This document shows positions 14,103 through 26,595 of a stretch of DNA of 64,000 bases, piece by piece. The number at the start of each line of letters is the position of its first letter. Within the stretch, counting starts at the first letter, position 1. The notes below the pieces were generated by a model, which had not been told where the DNA came from, did not search any database, and saw only the letters and a list, made by a program, of their open reading frames with translations. The DNA comes from Apiospora phragmitis (lineage: Eukaryota > Ascomycota > Sordariomycetes > Amphisphaeriales > Apiosporaceae). The position numbers and the translations under genes were made by a program. The DNA is taken from assembly GCA_038363925.1 (NCBI GenBank), contig JAQQWL010000008.1:1426001-1490000 (forward strand), given 5' to 3'.

Positions 14103-15677
14103 ATGCCAGCTCTGAACATGGGCGTGATAGGGGCGGCAGCATCGATGCGGAGACTCTTCGGCGTCGTCTCCCTGCTGATGTGCTCCATCTTCTCGACAGG
14201 AGCAGCGGGTCAAGCAGGGAAGACGCCGGGATTGGGCGAAGTACTGGCGGGCGAGAAGAACCTGACTACATTCTACGACCTCATCCGAGTAAGTCCAGCA
14301 CTCGGTGGCAGCATGCACTTATTGAGGGAGCGTGGGTGAAACTGACATACGTTTACCCCAGAAATTCCCAGAGCTACTGCTACAGCTCCCCAACTTGAGC
14401 GGCGTCACGGTGAGTAAAAAAGGAGCCACAGCCCCTTATATCTCCTCTATCTATTAAAAAGGGGAAAGCAAAGAGTTTCCTAACAAAAGCCCCAACCAGA
14501 TCGTCGCGCCCACCAACGAGGCCTTCGAGCGCATCCCCTGACGTCCCTGAACAGCGTCTGGAACGCCGACGACGCCTCCGTCGCGGTGCCCATCCTGCAG
14601 TACCACATCGTCCTGGGCCAGTTCGCGGCCGACGCGATGCAGCCGGGCGCGCCCGTGTTCTCGCCCACGCTGCTGACGGCGCCGCGCTGGACGAACCTGT
14701 CCGACGCCAACGGCGGCGGGCAGCTGGTGCGCGCCGACAAGCAGCCCGACGGCTTCGTGGCCCTGACCTCGGGGTCCGGCAGCCGGTCGAGCCTGGTGCC
14801 CTTCTCGGGCGCCGACGGCCGGCGCGACCTCCGCTTCACCGGCGGCATCGTCCAGGCCGTCGACAACCTGCTGATCCCGCCCACGCCGCTCAACGAGACG
14901 CTGACGGCCTACTCGGATCTGTCTTTCCTGGGGGCTCTGTACGCCGCCGGGCTCTACGACGAGTTCGCGCAGTGCGGCGTTAGTGGCAATTGCACCCTCT
15001 TCGCCCCCTCGGTGCGCGCCTTCCGCGCCGTCAACAGCTCCTTGTCGGGCCTGAGCCGCGACGACCTGACGAAGGTGCTGCGGTACCACATGGTCCCCGG
15101 CCAGGTCCTGACGTCGAGCCTGCTGCTCAACGGCACGATGCTCCCTTCGTCGTCATCGGGAGAAGGTCAACAACAACAGGAACAGCTGCAAGTCCGCCGC
15201 GCCGGCAACTACCTCTACCTCAACTCAGCCCAAGTCGTGCAGCAAGACATCCTCTTCGCCAACGGCGTCGTGCACCTGCTCGACAACGTCCTGAACCCGA
15301 CCCCGGACCCGTTGGCCGCCCCGACGCAGACGCCCAACCCGACCATGGGGACGCAAGCGCCGGTGTTCAGTACAGACAGCGCCGACGCCGCGGTCGCGAC
15401 CGTCACGGAGGCGAGTGTCATAGATGCGCTGCCGCAGCCCTTCACGAGCGCGCTGCCCTGCACCGTGAGCTGCCCGGAGCCGACGACGACGGACGCTGCC
15501 GCTGATGAGGCGGGAGGAGCGGCGGCGAGCCGGACCCGCTCGTCGTCCGCGCGGCCGACTAGCACGAGCAAGGCGCAGGCTGCCGCGAGGGCGCGATGTA
15601 CTGGTCTTGCGCAGCCTGCAGCTGCAGCTGTTGCTGCCTTGGCGTTGGGTGTGGGTGGGTACTGGGGCGGCATGTAG
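14103..15677 (+). CDS. Fasciclin (FAS1) domain protein with GPI-type C-terminus, three exons, one frameshift
   Basis: Exons are 14103-14288, 14362-14409 and 14500-15677, with introns 14289-14361 (GTAAGT...CAG) and 14410-14499 (GTGAGT...CAG, branch TAAC). The N-terminus holds a signal peptide (MRRLFGVVSLLMCSIFSTG, 14145 onward; the upstream ATG at 14103 adds 14 residues). Two FAS1 modules follow: the first has the H1-type motif APTNEAF and then LQYHIVLGQF, the second has TLFAPSVRAFRAV and LRYHMVPGQVL. A Ser/Thr/Ala-rich tail ends in a hydrophobic segment (AVAALALGVGGYWGGM), as in GPI-anchored wall or surface proteins. FAS1 domains mediate adhesion. The frame breaks in the first module at 14535-14539: exon 3 reads IVAPTNEAFERIP then TGA, and the continuation TSLNSVWNADD is recovered if one C is missing from a C run. 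Family and architecture are clear; the exact role is not. Confidence 0.85.
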
Positions 15678-17401
15678 AAGCCTCGGGCTCTGGCGGACAA
15701 GAAAGGAATCATGATATGGTGAAGAGAAGGAGGAGGAGGAGGAGGAGAGGCTTCACATGTGTAGTAAGATGACGCCGGTAGATGTTTGGGTTGGGCTTAT
15801 TCCGCACCTTTTGGTGAGCTGGGCCAAGTAAAGGGGCACGGGGGCGCGGTTCCTGAGGCTACAGAAACAGCAGGTGGGTGTTCTTCAACTGAAAGCCGGC
15901 CTGGTTTCTATTCTGGTATTGAAGACGGCAGATTACGCTAGCCTACTACTGGTGAGACGGGTAATAATAGTAGTCGGGCCTCAAGAACGGGTCTTCATCG
16001 AAGGGGGCGTGTGTGATCTGAAACGAGGCTTAGGAAATCTCACTCAACGGCCGAGTAATCAGTACCAGGCACTAGGCACCAGGCACCAGGCATCAACTAA
16101 CCAACTACAGGTACATAGCCCAATAGGAGAAGTCATTCAATCGATCGATGGCACGCGACAGTAGATAGTAGTTGGTATGCGGTCATGGTTTGTGAGCATC
16201 GTCCTAATGATCAATCAGACGGTAGCTCGTTGTTGGGCCAGAGGAGCATTGCGCCTTGTGCAGATCCGCCCGCGTGGAAGAGGGAGCACGTGTCGGTGCC
16301 AGCCGGGGTACTTGGAAACACATGAAACAGTCGATTCTTCGTAATCAAAAGGCCAAAAGCCCAATTTTTAGTTTCTACCTGTCTTACATAATGATAAAGA
16401 GGGGAGTGTTGCAATCCTTTGCCCTCATACCGAGGCCTGTCATCCGCGCGGAGAAACGTGGCGGCCAAGGATACCGAACGACTCGCGTAATGATCCGCCC
16501 CCAGATATTCCAAGCAAAGTAAGTGGACAAGGTGCCATGTGGCTCTAATCTAGTCTGTAGAATACGAAAGAAAAAGAGAAAGGGGTTGGTTTCCGACGTT
16601 CCGGTCGCAAATACCGACCAGGCAGCTATTCGTCCATGAAGCAGAATCCTTCCCTATGTGCCGAGCCAGTGATACCCAAGATGAAAACCAAGAAAACCAA
16701 ATAAGGGGGTTCAGAAATTAGTGGATGGTAAGGAAATGTTCCAACCGTGTGCAAAGAAGGACTGAACCGAAGGAAGATGAACGTATGCAACAGCGGCCTG
16801 GTTCATTGGATATGGAAACACGAGCCGCTTCTCTCGTAAGAAGAACTCGCCACCAACACCAGGCTTCAATATCCAAACATCATGTTCTTCCTCTCCAGGA
16901 TCCTGGGACCTCTGCACATTTCGCAGTCGCAACCGGAAGAACGCTGCTCTCCACCAGCATGCACCCGCCGCAATGTACCAGAGGCTCCAGGCGACAACTA
17001 ATCTTCTGGAGGTATAACGCGATGGCTTCGGCCAGGCTTAGCATATATGAGGCACTCTTCTCCGGGGAATGGTTCCGATGCCAGCCCTACATAATGTTGC
17101 AAGGGTGAAGCTCCGGTCATCACCCATTGTTGACATCGATCAGAACCCGAGACAGTGGACCTGGGACAATGCAGGTATGGTAGTATTGCATCCACGTGGT
17201 AGTGAGGCTGATGCCTGCCAGAGCATCCAACTGTTGGAACGGGTTGGTTGTTGCCAGGTCCTTCTCCGAACATGGTCATGGCCGTACGTGACTCAATTGC
17301 CTTTGAGGAGGTAATGACAGGGGAGGCTAGATTTGGCAAGCTGCTAATCTGTATGATGTGCGCTTGCTTACGGCTAGGACTATGTTCCCAGTCTTCTTGG
17401 C
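15678..17401. other. Intergenic stretch
   Basis: No supportable gene. It begins with a GGA-repeat in the fasciclin 3' flank (about 15728-15748) and has a small imperfect direct repeat of the type AGGCACC at about 16067-16092. The 171-codon minus frame at 16998-17513 has no domain and looks fortuitous. Confidence 0.45.
15728..15748. repeat. GGA microsatellite
   Basis: About seven tandem GGA units lie directly after the fasciclin stop codon, in the likely 3' UTR. Confidence 0.8.
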
Positions 17402-18067
17402 CTAGTAGGCAGGGACGTCGAGGCCAGCGACTGGTGTCACTGAATGAGTAGGCGCAGTCCCAACCGTCTCTACCGGCGCATGCGGCACAGACGGGGAATA
17501 GTGGAGCTTGCAAGCCAGCAATGCAGAGCCAACAGCGGATGCCCAGAAACCGGTTGCAGCTAGAATGAGGAGCCGAAAGAGTTCACCTGGGCTGCTGCCG
17601 TGGGTGGATGAATTCTCCTGGGGCCCAGTCTCACTATGATCAGAAGCTGTGATTGCAGCCCGGAGCTTCCCGCTGTTCAAGACGGATATCGCTGCAGGGC
17701 GAGCGAGAGTGGAACCTCGACCTCTTCGGCGGGGACTTGGGGGAGGCGTTGGCTCCGGTGGACGCGGAGGACCCAGGGGGCCTGGTCGAGGTTGCGGACC
17801 TGGAGTTGGCGGCCGAGGAGGATGCGGGAACTGTCTGTATGGCAACTTCCTACCGGAAGCGAATGGTTGCAGGATGTATTTCTGGGCGTCGATCCCAGGT
17901 GGGATAGTGTTCTCGATGCTGCTCTTTGGGTGTTCGCAAGCCTTTGTTGTATTAAGCTTCGTACTTGGCGTAGTGGCATGGTATGCCGTATGGCAAGCTT
18001 GGGAATGCTTTGGGAAAGGGAATAAAAGAAGCATACTGGTCGGCTCTCTAGCGGTATCTATCGACAA
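17402..18067 (-). CDS. Possible proline-rich single-pass membrane protein (doubtful)
   Basis: An open frame of 221 codons. Seen from this strand it has a long Pro-rich stretch (PPRPPTPGPQPRPGPLGPPR) followed by one hydrophobic segment (LFRLLILAATGFWASAVGSALLA) and a short polar tail. The opposite strand carries an equally open frame (17649-18074, 141 codons) that is Gly-rich with a hydrophobic C-terminal half (IPGGIVFSMLLFGCSQAFVV). Both arise from the same GC-rich, low-complexity core, so at most one is real and I cannot say which from sequence alone. I favour this strand slightly because the region after the membrane segment reads like an ordinary protein. No family recognised. Confidence 0.3.
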   Translation of the reverse strand: MSIDTAREPTSMLLLFPFPKHSQACHTAYHATTPSTKLNTTKACEHPKSSIENTIPPGIDAQKYILQPFASGRKLPYRQFPHPPRPPTPGPQPRPGPLGPPRPPEPTPPPSPRRRGRGSTLARPAAISVLNSGKLRAAITASDHSETGPQENSSTHGSSPGELFRLLILAATGFWASAVGSALLACKLHYSPSVPHAPVETVGTAPTHSVTPVAGLDVPAY

Positions 18068-18074
18068 TAAGTAG

Positions 18075-20438
18075 GTACGTAGTAGTATGGGTGTGTTGCA
18101 AGTGACGAGACAAGTGGATAACTGCCAACCGTCGAAAAAGTATGAGGATGATTGCTAGCATGGACATCAGAATGATAGAACCTACCGAGAGAGCTCATAC
18201 TTCACTTTATACAACTCGACATGCGTCTTCTAGTCAAGCAGAGGTTGGTGACAAGTTGAGTCAATATGGCTCTGCTCTTCCTCCGCCCCCATGATGAAAG
18301 ATGAAGCTGTTTTCTGAAGTGAAGGATGTTCCTCCGAGGAATCCTTACAGCGGGCCAGTCAGTCTATACACCTCGGCCCCTATTGCGTGTCTCCTTTGTC
18401 AGGGACGCGGAGATGGTAGGTACAGAAGCGAACAGCCTATGCCAGTGAGTGAGCCAGTCACTAATGCCATTGCATCGGCATCAGTCCGCCTTGTCATATT
18501 CGTGGAAACGGCATATTTGACAGTCTGAGCCACGGCTCGAGGAGATTTGATCATGATAGACGTTGGCAGACTATTGAACGAAGCATTTGAGTTCACCGAA
18601 GGTAAGTTTGCAAAGCCATCAGACACACCCGATGACTGACTGCTGCAGAGGTATGGCACAGCACGGAGCAAACGGAGGATATTTTCGCTCAGCCCTGCCG
18701 TTCCAAGCGTACGGATCGAGTTGGTCGAGGAATATACTGAGCCTAGGCAGAGAGATTCTGAGAGTGGGAAGGGAACTGTACGCCAGATGTTCTCTCATGT
18801 GTTTGGGGTTGTGGAACCAAGGCTGGTCTCTCCTGGACATGAGCCAGAGTAGACATCAGCTGCAGTAGACATGTCGAAATCATCGACGATGGCGATGCAA
18901 GGGAGTAAACATTGGTGTATGGGGTTGCGAAGCAGTGCATCGATGAGTCGCACACGGTTGGCATGAACAAACATGCTAAGGTAAGGATGTAGGATGTATG
19001 GTTGGTCAGATAGGCAGTCAGCTCTATCATCTCGGTAAATGAGTCAATAGGTGCGGCTTGTGTAACTGTAACTTAACGGTAATGTCACTCAGTGTCCACA
19101 AGATATCAATTCGGAAATGGAAGCTATTTTGGTGATGAAGGTCGATCAGCGAGAAGGCGATGTCGGATTTGGGCATTCTTTCAGCCCCCTGTTGTCCTGT
19201 TTGAGTTGGTAGGATTGGGGTTACCTGGAGCCAGGCCTGGACTTACAGTGAGTGGGGGGGGGGGTAAGTAAGACCCCCAGCGTCTGGTGAAAGAGCCAAT
19301 TAGACAGCACCACCACTGCTCATTTCAGAAGCTTCGCGATTCCTACTTCTCAGGCCAGTAAGTGATGACATTGGGAATCTTCAATTGTGGTTCATGATGA
19401 CCTGACTTGGCTGAATTGAATGTACAGGCACTTGGAGATAGGTCTGGTCTGGTAAGTGCCACCTGATGGAGGTATGGTTTGACTGATTCAATTGGGAAGG
19501 CAGCCGCGCCTCCTGCTGTAAGCAGGCGTACCTGCATATCATCTTCTACTCGACTGAACTCGGATCAGACCACTAACATTTGGTTTAAAAATCAAAACGC
19601 TACTGCCTTCCACAATTTAGGCACTCTTTTTGTCACCCAAGATCTCAAAATAACCCCCCCGCGACCAACTCGGGTCAATATTGCTTTGTGTGTTCGCGGC
19701 AATGCCTCCATACCTCCTAAGCCACTGCCGCGGCATTGGATTCAGCCCTATGGGGTCCCCTTTTGGGACATTACATCATCCTCAGATATACAACCCCCAA
19801 CTTTGGCTTCCAACGAGACACCTGCCCGCTTCCCGCTCTCGTTCTGATGACACATCCCCGCTTCGTTTCATATGATCAGGCGATTGGGCTAGGCTCCGAC
19901 TTCGTCCGTCCGGCACCGAACACCATTGCGGAAATAGACGAGCTTGCGACGTTGAGCTGACCGTGTGACTTCTTTGGCAATGATGAAGCGAAATCGCCGG
20001 GCCTGGCCTGTAATCCGGTCCCTCGGTGTCATGGTCTCGGTGTTAGGACCTCGGTGTTGCGACTGTTTGGGCTGTATCGACACACGCTTCGGCGCCGACT
20101 GTCGACCTATTAAGATCTACATTCTGATCTCGCCAACCACCAGTAGCTGGCGAGTATGTTATACAACACAGGGAGCGACCTGGTGCAGCTTGGCCGATAC
20201 ACGACCATATATCCACGGGACGCATTCGATAATCGCTTTTGTGATTGAGATGGCGACCGTCCGCTCCCAACCCATCAATGAATGCATGTACCCAAAGCCA
20301 ATTATTGCGCCTGCCCGTATAACGTTACATGCCCCTCTCAAGAACCCGACATTCTTGTGGAGCTGAGTTGGTGACCTTTTTCACATATACACATATTATA
20401 CACATTCTTTTGTCGACAAGCGACTGGAGCATTCAGCC
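18075..20438. other. Intergenic stretch
   Basis: No supportable gene. Frames are short and unrelated to known domains. An 11-base G run lies at 19254-19264. The right end is the 3' flank of the rhodopsin-like gene. Confidence 0.45.
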
Positions 20439-21853
20439 CTACTGTAGCGACTTGGGCGGGGTGATGGGCGAGTGCAGTGTCGGCGACTGCGTGAGCTCCA
20501 CCTCATATGTGTAGTCGGCACGGATGCCGCGTAGGCTCTCCTTGTCCGACGAGGAGTCGCGCAGGCGCCGCCAGTCGCCGTCGCCCTGCGCGTGGACTGT
20601 CGCGACGGTGTGGCCGAGGTCGGTCGGGTTGCGAAAGGTGCCCTTCTTGCTGCGGCCGACGCCGGCCCCCGTGCCGCCGAACGTCACGAGCCCCACGGGC
20701 TTGTGCGCGTTGTCGCTGTAGCCGTTGGAGGCCCCCTCTTGCGACGACGGCTTCTTGACCTTGGCCATGATCAGCCGCCGCAGCGATGGCAGCGAGCCGG
20801 CGACTAGACCGATGGCCGACTCGACGTTGGACCAGAGCACGATGTTTCCTACATGGTCTAGTTAAGGGGTAGCACATGTCAGTCCAATGCGTGTGAATAG
20901 ACCGAGGACCGAAAATAGGTGGGCAGGCACTTACATGGAAGGTTGTCGAGCGGCGTTTCGGTAGTACTCGATAAAAGGGGTTCTGATCATGGTCGAAATC
21001 GAAGCACTAGATCACAACAAGCTGGTCAGTTCTGTGCCTCCTGCGTTGGATGCCGCAACGATGCCAAGGAGTGACAGAAACTTACAATGAACCGAACGAA
21101 AGCAGGACCGCGACGGAAATCTTGGCCCTGAAGGCCATTTGCGTCCGCCAGAGGATGACACCCGGCAGGACCGCGCAGGCCATGTCGGTGGCGATGGAGA
21201 CGGCCGTCGACGTGTACGACAGGCCGATCATGGCATCCATCGACGCACACCTCGCCTTGCCCTGCGCCACCAGCGCCGTGTTCCAGTTGGCCTCGACGGG
21301 CGAACACAGCAGCAGGACGCCGATGAAGGTCGTGAGGAAGTTGCCGACGATGATGGCCAGGAGGAGGAGGATGCACACCCGGTACGTCTTATTCGTGCTC
21401 GCTATTCGCCACAGCGTCATGCAAATCGAGGCCTTGATCAGCATCAGACCGCAGACGTAGATCAACATCCAGATCATCAGGTACTTGGTGGCCTCTATCA
21501 TCATGGTCGTGTTGAGTTTGGCGTTCACGGTCCCGAGGCCGTGCATCGAGCCGATGCTGCCGAGTACGACGTCCACGATGTAGAGGATCTATATTTCAAG
21601 GGTTCTGGTTAGATCGTATTGCTGCGGCGTGTGCCAGTCCAGCCGGCACGCCCGGAGTTGGAAAACTTACCAGTCCTCCCAACATAAATCCATCATCCAG
21701 ACCAAACGTCTTATCACCGGAACGCATAAAGCACCTCAGGCCCACGACGACGATGGAAACGAAGCCGCAGATGACTGAAGTGACGACCGTGGCCAGTCCC
21801 GTGCCGTCCAGATGTTCGACCCAGAGGCGGTTCGGATCGACGGTCGACGACAT
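20439..21853 (-). CDS. Fungal rhodopsin-like seven-helix membrane protein (copy 1), four exons, one frameshift
   Basis: Exons run 21671-21853, 21086-21588, 20935-21006 and 20439-20857; introns are 77-82 nt with GTAAGT donors. The translation gives successive hydrophobic helices, starting with TVVTSVICGFVSIVVVGLRC and including VCGLMLIKASICMTLWRIAS and ILLLLAIIVGNFLTTFIGVLLLC, then the family motifs IRTPFIEYY and NIVLWSNVESAIGLVAGSLP. This is the large Pezizomycotina family of integral membrane proteins (Pfam Fung_rhodopsin type); their molecular function is mostly unknown. The C-terminal ~100 residues are polar and cytosolic. Exon 3 reads correctly through FIEYYRN but must end in a different frame to give LDNLP and join YHVGN across the last intron, so one extra base sits near 20951. 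The start at 21853 (MSSTVDPNRLW) is preferred over an upstream in-frame ATG at 21934. Confidence 0.85.
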
Positions 21854-24800
21854 GGCGTGAGATGGCGGCGATATCTCTCCCTCCTCGATCGCTTTGCTGT
21901 TTATTTCGAGTTTCCCCCCTGGCCGTAAAACCAAAATCGTACCTGACTGGATGTTTGTGTAGATGAATCAACGGAGTTGATCCCGATCCCCACTGAACTC
22001 AACACTCGCTGATGCTAGTTCATGGCATATGGATTGTGTGCTGAGCGAGGGCCACGCATATAGACACTTGTAACAACAGCGGGTGGAACGCTATTCAAAT
22101 GAAGGGTATGTAAATAGAAGGAAGAAAGAAAATCTATGTAATAGTAAGTGGTGATATTGAAGGGAAGAGAAGACTAGTAGGTACAGTCCGTCTGGGAGGC
22201 ATAACCTAGTCCGCTAGTCCCCAGGGAAACCCCAGTTACCACTCTTTCATACTCCTACATAATACCTACATACACGAGCGATGAATATGTAGATTATCCA
22301 GGCAGGCGTCTCCGGAACAGCGGAGCATGGGCAGAGTGTACGTAGTAGCACTACGAACTAAACTATTCCGAACCATCAGGTCGGTTCCAATGGTTCGTCC
22401 AAGGAACAAGGAAGTGCTGATCGGCTCGCTTGTTTCGACTGGGTATGCTGGGCCCGTGGTACATATGTATGTATTTGCCCTTTCTCCTCAGCTGCCAAGG
22501 TCAGCCAGGTGCCAGGTCAGGTCAGGTTCCTAGATTGATGTCCAATCAATGCAACATCACGAAGGGCCCTCTGGCAGGGCTTTGGCAGACGAGGCGATGC
22601 TACCTACATACATTACAAGGTACCATCGAGGCCGGATCCCGGGACGCGGCCCGTCAGCAAATCAGGTAGGACAGGATGGGGTCTACCTATGGGGCTTCTT
22701 TTTTTCCTTGCCGCTCTCTTCTCACGATCGTCAGCCCAAATACCAGGTCAGGACAGCAAGGGGGGCCTTTGGGGTATTTGCTGGAAACGAACTTGGGACA
22801 TCTTTATTTTCCCGCGCAGACATGCTCCTGCTGCTGCTATCGCTGCTGCCGCTGCTCATGTGTCGATTTGTGTCTGACGTGAGAGAGAGGCGAGGAGGCC
22901 GCGGCACCGCGGCCGCGGCTTGCCCTGCCCTGCCAGGCTCCAGATCTGGGAAAGCACAGTTCACACTGACTTGGTGCGCCGCCCCTTCCCATTATGATTA
23001 CTGTAAATGTCAGGATCATCCTAGATTAGATGGCAAAGAAACCACACGATTATGCCTTGCCCACACACACACACAGAAAGTTATCGGGTAGGTAGGTTAA
23101 TGTCACACAAAAGGTGATGCGCCGCAACGTGCCGCAATGCAGACAACTGCCGAACCAAAGATCTAGATCGAAACTCTTCTATGCCACATGACTAGGTAGC
23201 TATGCATAGGCGAGTCATCACATCATATTATCCAATGGTCATAAGAGAAAAGAGAACTCTACCCGCCACACACGTGGCGGGTTACGTACATTACCACTTC
23301 AGAACAGGACGTTTATGTTTTTCTTTCCTTGCAGCATACATCAACGTAAGTAGGACTGGTAAATATCGCAAAAATGCTACCCTTATTTCCCAACTCCCTC
23401 TCCCTGCGCAGATTGAACCCATGTGCCTGTGGAGCTGTTGCAGGCAAAGATCGCAGGCAGGCGTCAGTTATGAAAGAGAGAGTCCCAGCAACCAGCTGGA
23501 CTACTACTGCTGCAAGGAACGAGCTATTAACTTAGCTAGCTCACCCTTTCTTTCTTTTTTCCCCTTCTTCGGCCAAGTAAAGGACAGCTCCTGGAGATCA
23601 CTTTCTTTCCTTGTATTTCGCATTTTCCCGTTCTTCCAATAGAATGCGTGCAGGCCAATTCCCACCGACTGGTCTGTGACCGTCTACCATGTTCACCACT
23701 CACGTTCGTGTGTCTGGAAGATCATGCCGTGTCCCGTGTTTACGCACGCCGAACCCACTCGAGCGAACCATGAGAGGTCTGGCTGGACAGAATTGACTTC
23801 TTCGTTTGGGAACTCCCCGGGGAAAGGGGGGGGGCTTTTCTTGGGCTGGCTGGATCTAAAAAGTAAGTCCCTTGTCTCCACGTGGAGCCCATTATCAAGA
23901 AACCGACCACCCGAATCTGGCAGCTGGTGAAAAAAAGAGGTGTAGCGGCGGCCGCCACATTTCACTAGTTCCAGCCCTGCCGCCTGCTCCCTGGTGTTGA
24001 AGGGGAAAAAAAGAAGAAGAAAAAGAAAAAACACGGCCCATTGGCTTCAAGTTCAGTCGAACGATCGCTTACATAGAATAACTTTAGAACTATAGCTGCA
24101 GTGATAATACGAGTGTTATGGAGAATGTACTCGACATATGTCAGAGAGAAAAATCCATTCGTGCTGCCACCCAGCTACCAGCAGGCGCGCACAAACAAAA
24201 CCGGGCAAATTAACAGCCATCTAAATCGTCTCTAGAACATTCGATCTGGTATCCGTCTAGCCGTTCGATTATAGCGTCGTAGTAGTTAGTAATGACAGTA
24301 AGAGAAGGGAAGGAAAAGGTGGAAACTACTTAAGGCTCGAAATTGACCGCACATCATCTTCCAGTAGTCTCAACGTCTGAGATGAATGGATGGCAAGGTA
24401 GGGCAGATTATCGGACGGCACAGCAGGCTATGTACAGAAAAACCAGATGATTTCTGCTTGGCTGTCTTTGCATATCCTTTCTGTCCCGGGACTAGGGCAC
24501 GCGACGGCATGCCGGAAAAGGGAATTGCCTCGAACCCAATTCCATCTGATGTCTTGCATTGACGAACTGAGTCATGCATGTCGCATTCTGGCCCTGTCGT
24601 TTAAGTCATAGAACTGTATCTATGATCCTCGCGGAGGCACCCGCCTATTCCCAAGCTTCTGGGAATTCCCCAAGGCAGAGGGTCGAGATCGGGGAGAGGC
24701 GTAAGACTTGATTCGACGGCCGTGCTCTCGATCTCTCTCCTCTCTTGCCGTGTCTTCATGGGAGAGGCATCGGGAATAGTTGAAACCCTGATCCCAGGCC

Positions 24801-25277
24801 GGCGACCATCCTCAATCTAATTAGCGGTGGAGAATTCTGGCTGGCTCACTAACGAAGCTCCACCACGCGGTCAATCCGGCGTGAGAGGGGAGCGGGCCTG
24901 CACCAGTAAACCCCCAAAGAGGGTTGATGCCTATCTCGCCTATGCACGCGGAATTGCACTTGATGGCTGGCTGGTGCTGGCTTGGATGCTGACAGCACCC
25001 ATTCCCTCGTTCACGTTGTGGCTTTGCTGTCTAGGTGTGGTGGTGTCCATCGGCCATTTGCCATGTGTTGGCTGTCCCCCATCGAGCAGAGTAGTACCAC
25101 TTGTACTCGCGTCCCCGCTACCGTCGCCAGAACCGTGTGATATGGAGGGGACCGTTTGACCGTTTGAACTCTGGTAGGCCTGTCCCTGACCGCTACTAGC
25201 CCTACTGGGGAAACCCTCGCTCCGTGGGCAACAGAAAGACAACTTGACAGGCTGGCAGCCACCATGGCTGTTTTCAA

Positions 25278-25284
25278 TATAAAA
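25278..25284 (+). promoter_or_regulatory. TATA-like element upstream of the SDR gene
   Basis: A TATAAAA heptamer 342 bp before the SDR start codon. The distance would need a long 5' UTR, so it is only a candidate. Confidence 0.2.
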
Positions 25285-25368
25285 GACAGATCGCAAGGAG
25301 CGGAGATAATGCGCACTTCCTCACGACTCGACTGGCTGGTAGGGGGGGTTGAAGGGCGGGGTTTGATG

Positions 25369-25392
25369 GAGAGAGAGAGAGAGAGAGAGAGG
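25369..25392. repeat. GA microsatellite
   Basis: An uninterrupted run of about twelve GA units in the promoter region of the SDR gene. GA tracts in fungal promoters can exclude nucleosomes; no such role is shown here. Confidence 0.85.
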
Positions 25393-25619
25393 GCGAATTC
25401 CGCTATTGAGAAGAAGATAAAGGGGAAAGATAAAAAAGCAATATGTATCTGATGCCATGCACCATTAGTCGAGCGAAAAGAAACGATACTACCTTCATAC
25501 TTTTTCCTTTTGCCGATCATTTGACAATACTAGCCAAATCTCGTCCAGCGTCGTTTCAAAGAAAAAAAAGACCCTCACTCCTCGTACCCGAAAGTGCCAA
25601 CACGAAAACGAACGTCAAC

Positions 25620-26595
25620 ATGGCTTCCTCCGCAGTTAACATGGCCAATGGCCGGGTGCACGAGGGAAAGCTGGCCCTGATCACCGGTTCCGCCCGAAGT
25701 CAGTAGACATCGTTCCATTATCGTATAATCTGTTTGAGAAGAGAAGGCCTGGACATACTGATGTGATGATGCGTTATCTGAAACAACAGGCATCGGAGCC
25801 TCCATCGCCCGCAAGCTGGCCGCCCAGGGCGCCAACGCCTGCATCATCTACCTGACCCCCTCGTCCGACGAGCCGGCCCAGAAGCTCGCCGCCGAGCTGG
25901 CCAAGGACCACGGCGTCAAGGCCGTGCCGTGCCGCGCCGACATCACGACAAAAGAGGGGTGCGCGACCATCCTCAAGACCTGCGAGACCTCCTTCCCCGC
26001 CAACAAGAGCGCCGCCACCAGCGCGCTGCAGGTCGACATCCTCGTCCACAGCGCCGCCGTCTTCCACGCCATGCCGCTCGAGGCCGTCACGCCCGAGGAC
26101 TTCGACAAGGTCTACCGCACCAACGTGCTGGGCCCGATCCTGCTGACGCAGGCCGTCCAACCGCACCTGCCCCACGACCGGTCGGGACGGATCGTGCTGC
26201 TGTCGAGCGTCGGCAGCAAGGTCGGGCTCGCCTACCTGACGCTGTACGGCGGCACCAAGGGCGCCGTCGAGTCCATGACGCGCACGTGGGCCCGCGAGCT
26301 GGCGGAGCGCTGCACCGTCAACAGCGTGAGCGTCGGCAGCACCAACACGGACATGTTCGCGCTCGCGAGCGAGGAGGCCAAGCAGGCCATCGCGCTCTTC
26401 TACCCGCTCACCCCGCTGTCGGGCGTGCGCGAGTGGGACTCGCCCGCGATGCAGGAGATGGGCAAGAAGTACGGCGGCCGCGTCGCCTACCCCGAGGAGA
26501 TCGCCGCCATCGTCGCCAACATCTGCAGCCCTGACGCCGCCTACCAGACCGGCTGCCTCGTCAGCGCTAACGGTGGCCAATGGATGAGCGGTTAA
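25620..26595 (+). CDS. Short-chain dehydrogenase/reductase (SDR), two exons
   Basis: Exon 1 is 25620-25698, the intron 25699-25789 (GTCAGT...CAG, 91 nt) and exon 2 25790-26595; 294 residues, frame intact. It is a classical SDR: the cofactor-binding TGxxxGxG appears as TGSARSIG, formed exactly across the intron, the NNAG-equivalent as HSAA, the catalytic Ser in LLSSVGS and the YxxxK pair as YGGTK. These place it among NAD(P)H-dependent 3-ketoacyl/polyhydroxynaphthalene-reductase-like enzymes. The substrate cannot be read from the sequence. The C-terminus (PDAAYQTGCLVSANGGQWM) is the normal SDR end. The gene is convergent with the acyl-CoA synthetase next door, 1 kb away. A cytosolic protein is expected, as there is no signal peptide or helix anchor. 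Confidence 0.92.

Larger units (their letters stand above)
21854..25619. other. Intergenic stretch between divergent rhodopsin-like and SDR genes
   Basis: The two flanking genes point away from each other, so both promoters lie here. ORFs of 140-180 codons (22549-23091 and 23202-23642) have no domain and contain low-complexity stretches, so I do not call them. Poly-purine and poly-pyrimidine tracts are common near 24000 and 25370. Confidence 0.5.

Noticed and set aside
14454..15089. A 211-codon minus frame
   Set aside because: Antisense of the fasciclin third exon, low complexity (Gly/Val/Arg), no domain.
23041..23095. A short CA-rich repeat considered as a CRISPR or telomere-like array
   Set aside because: Only a few CA units; no spacers and no TTAGGG repeats.
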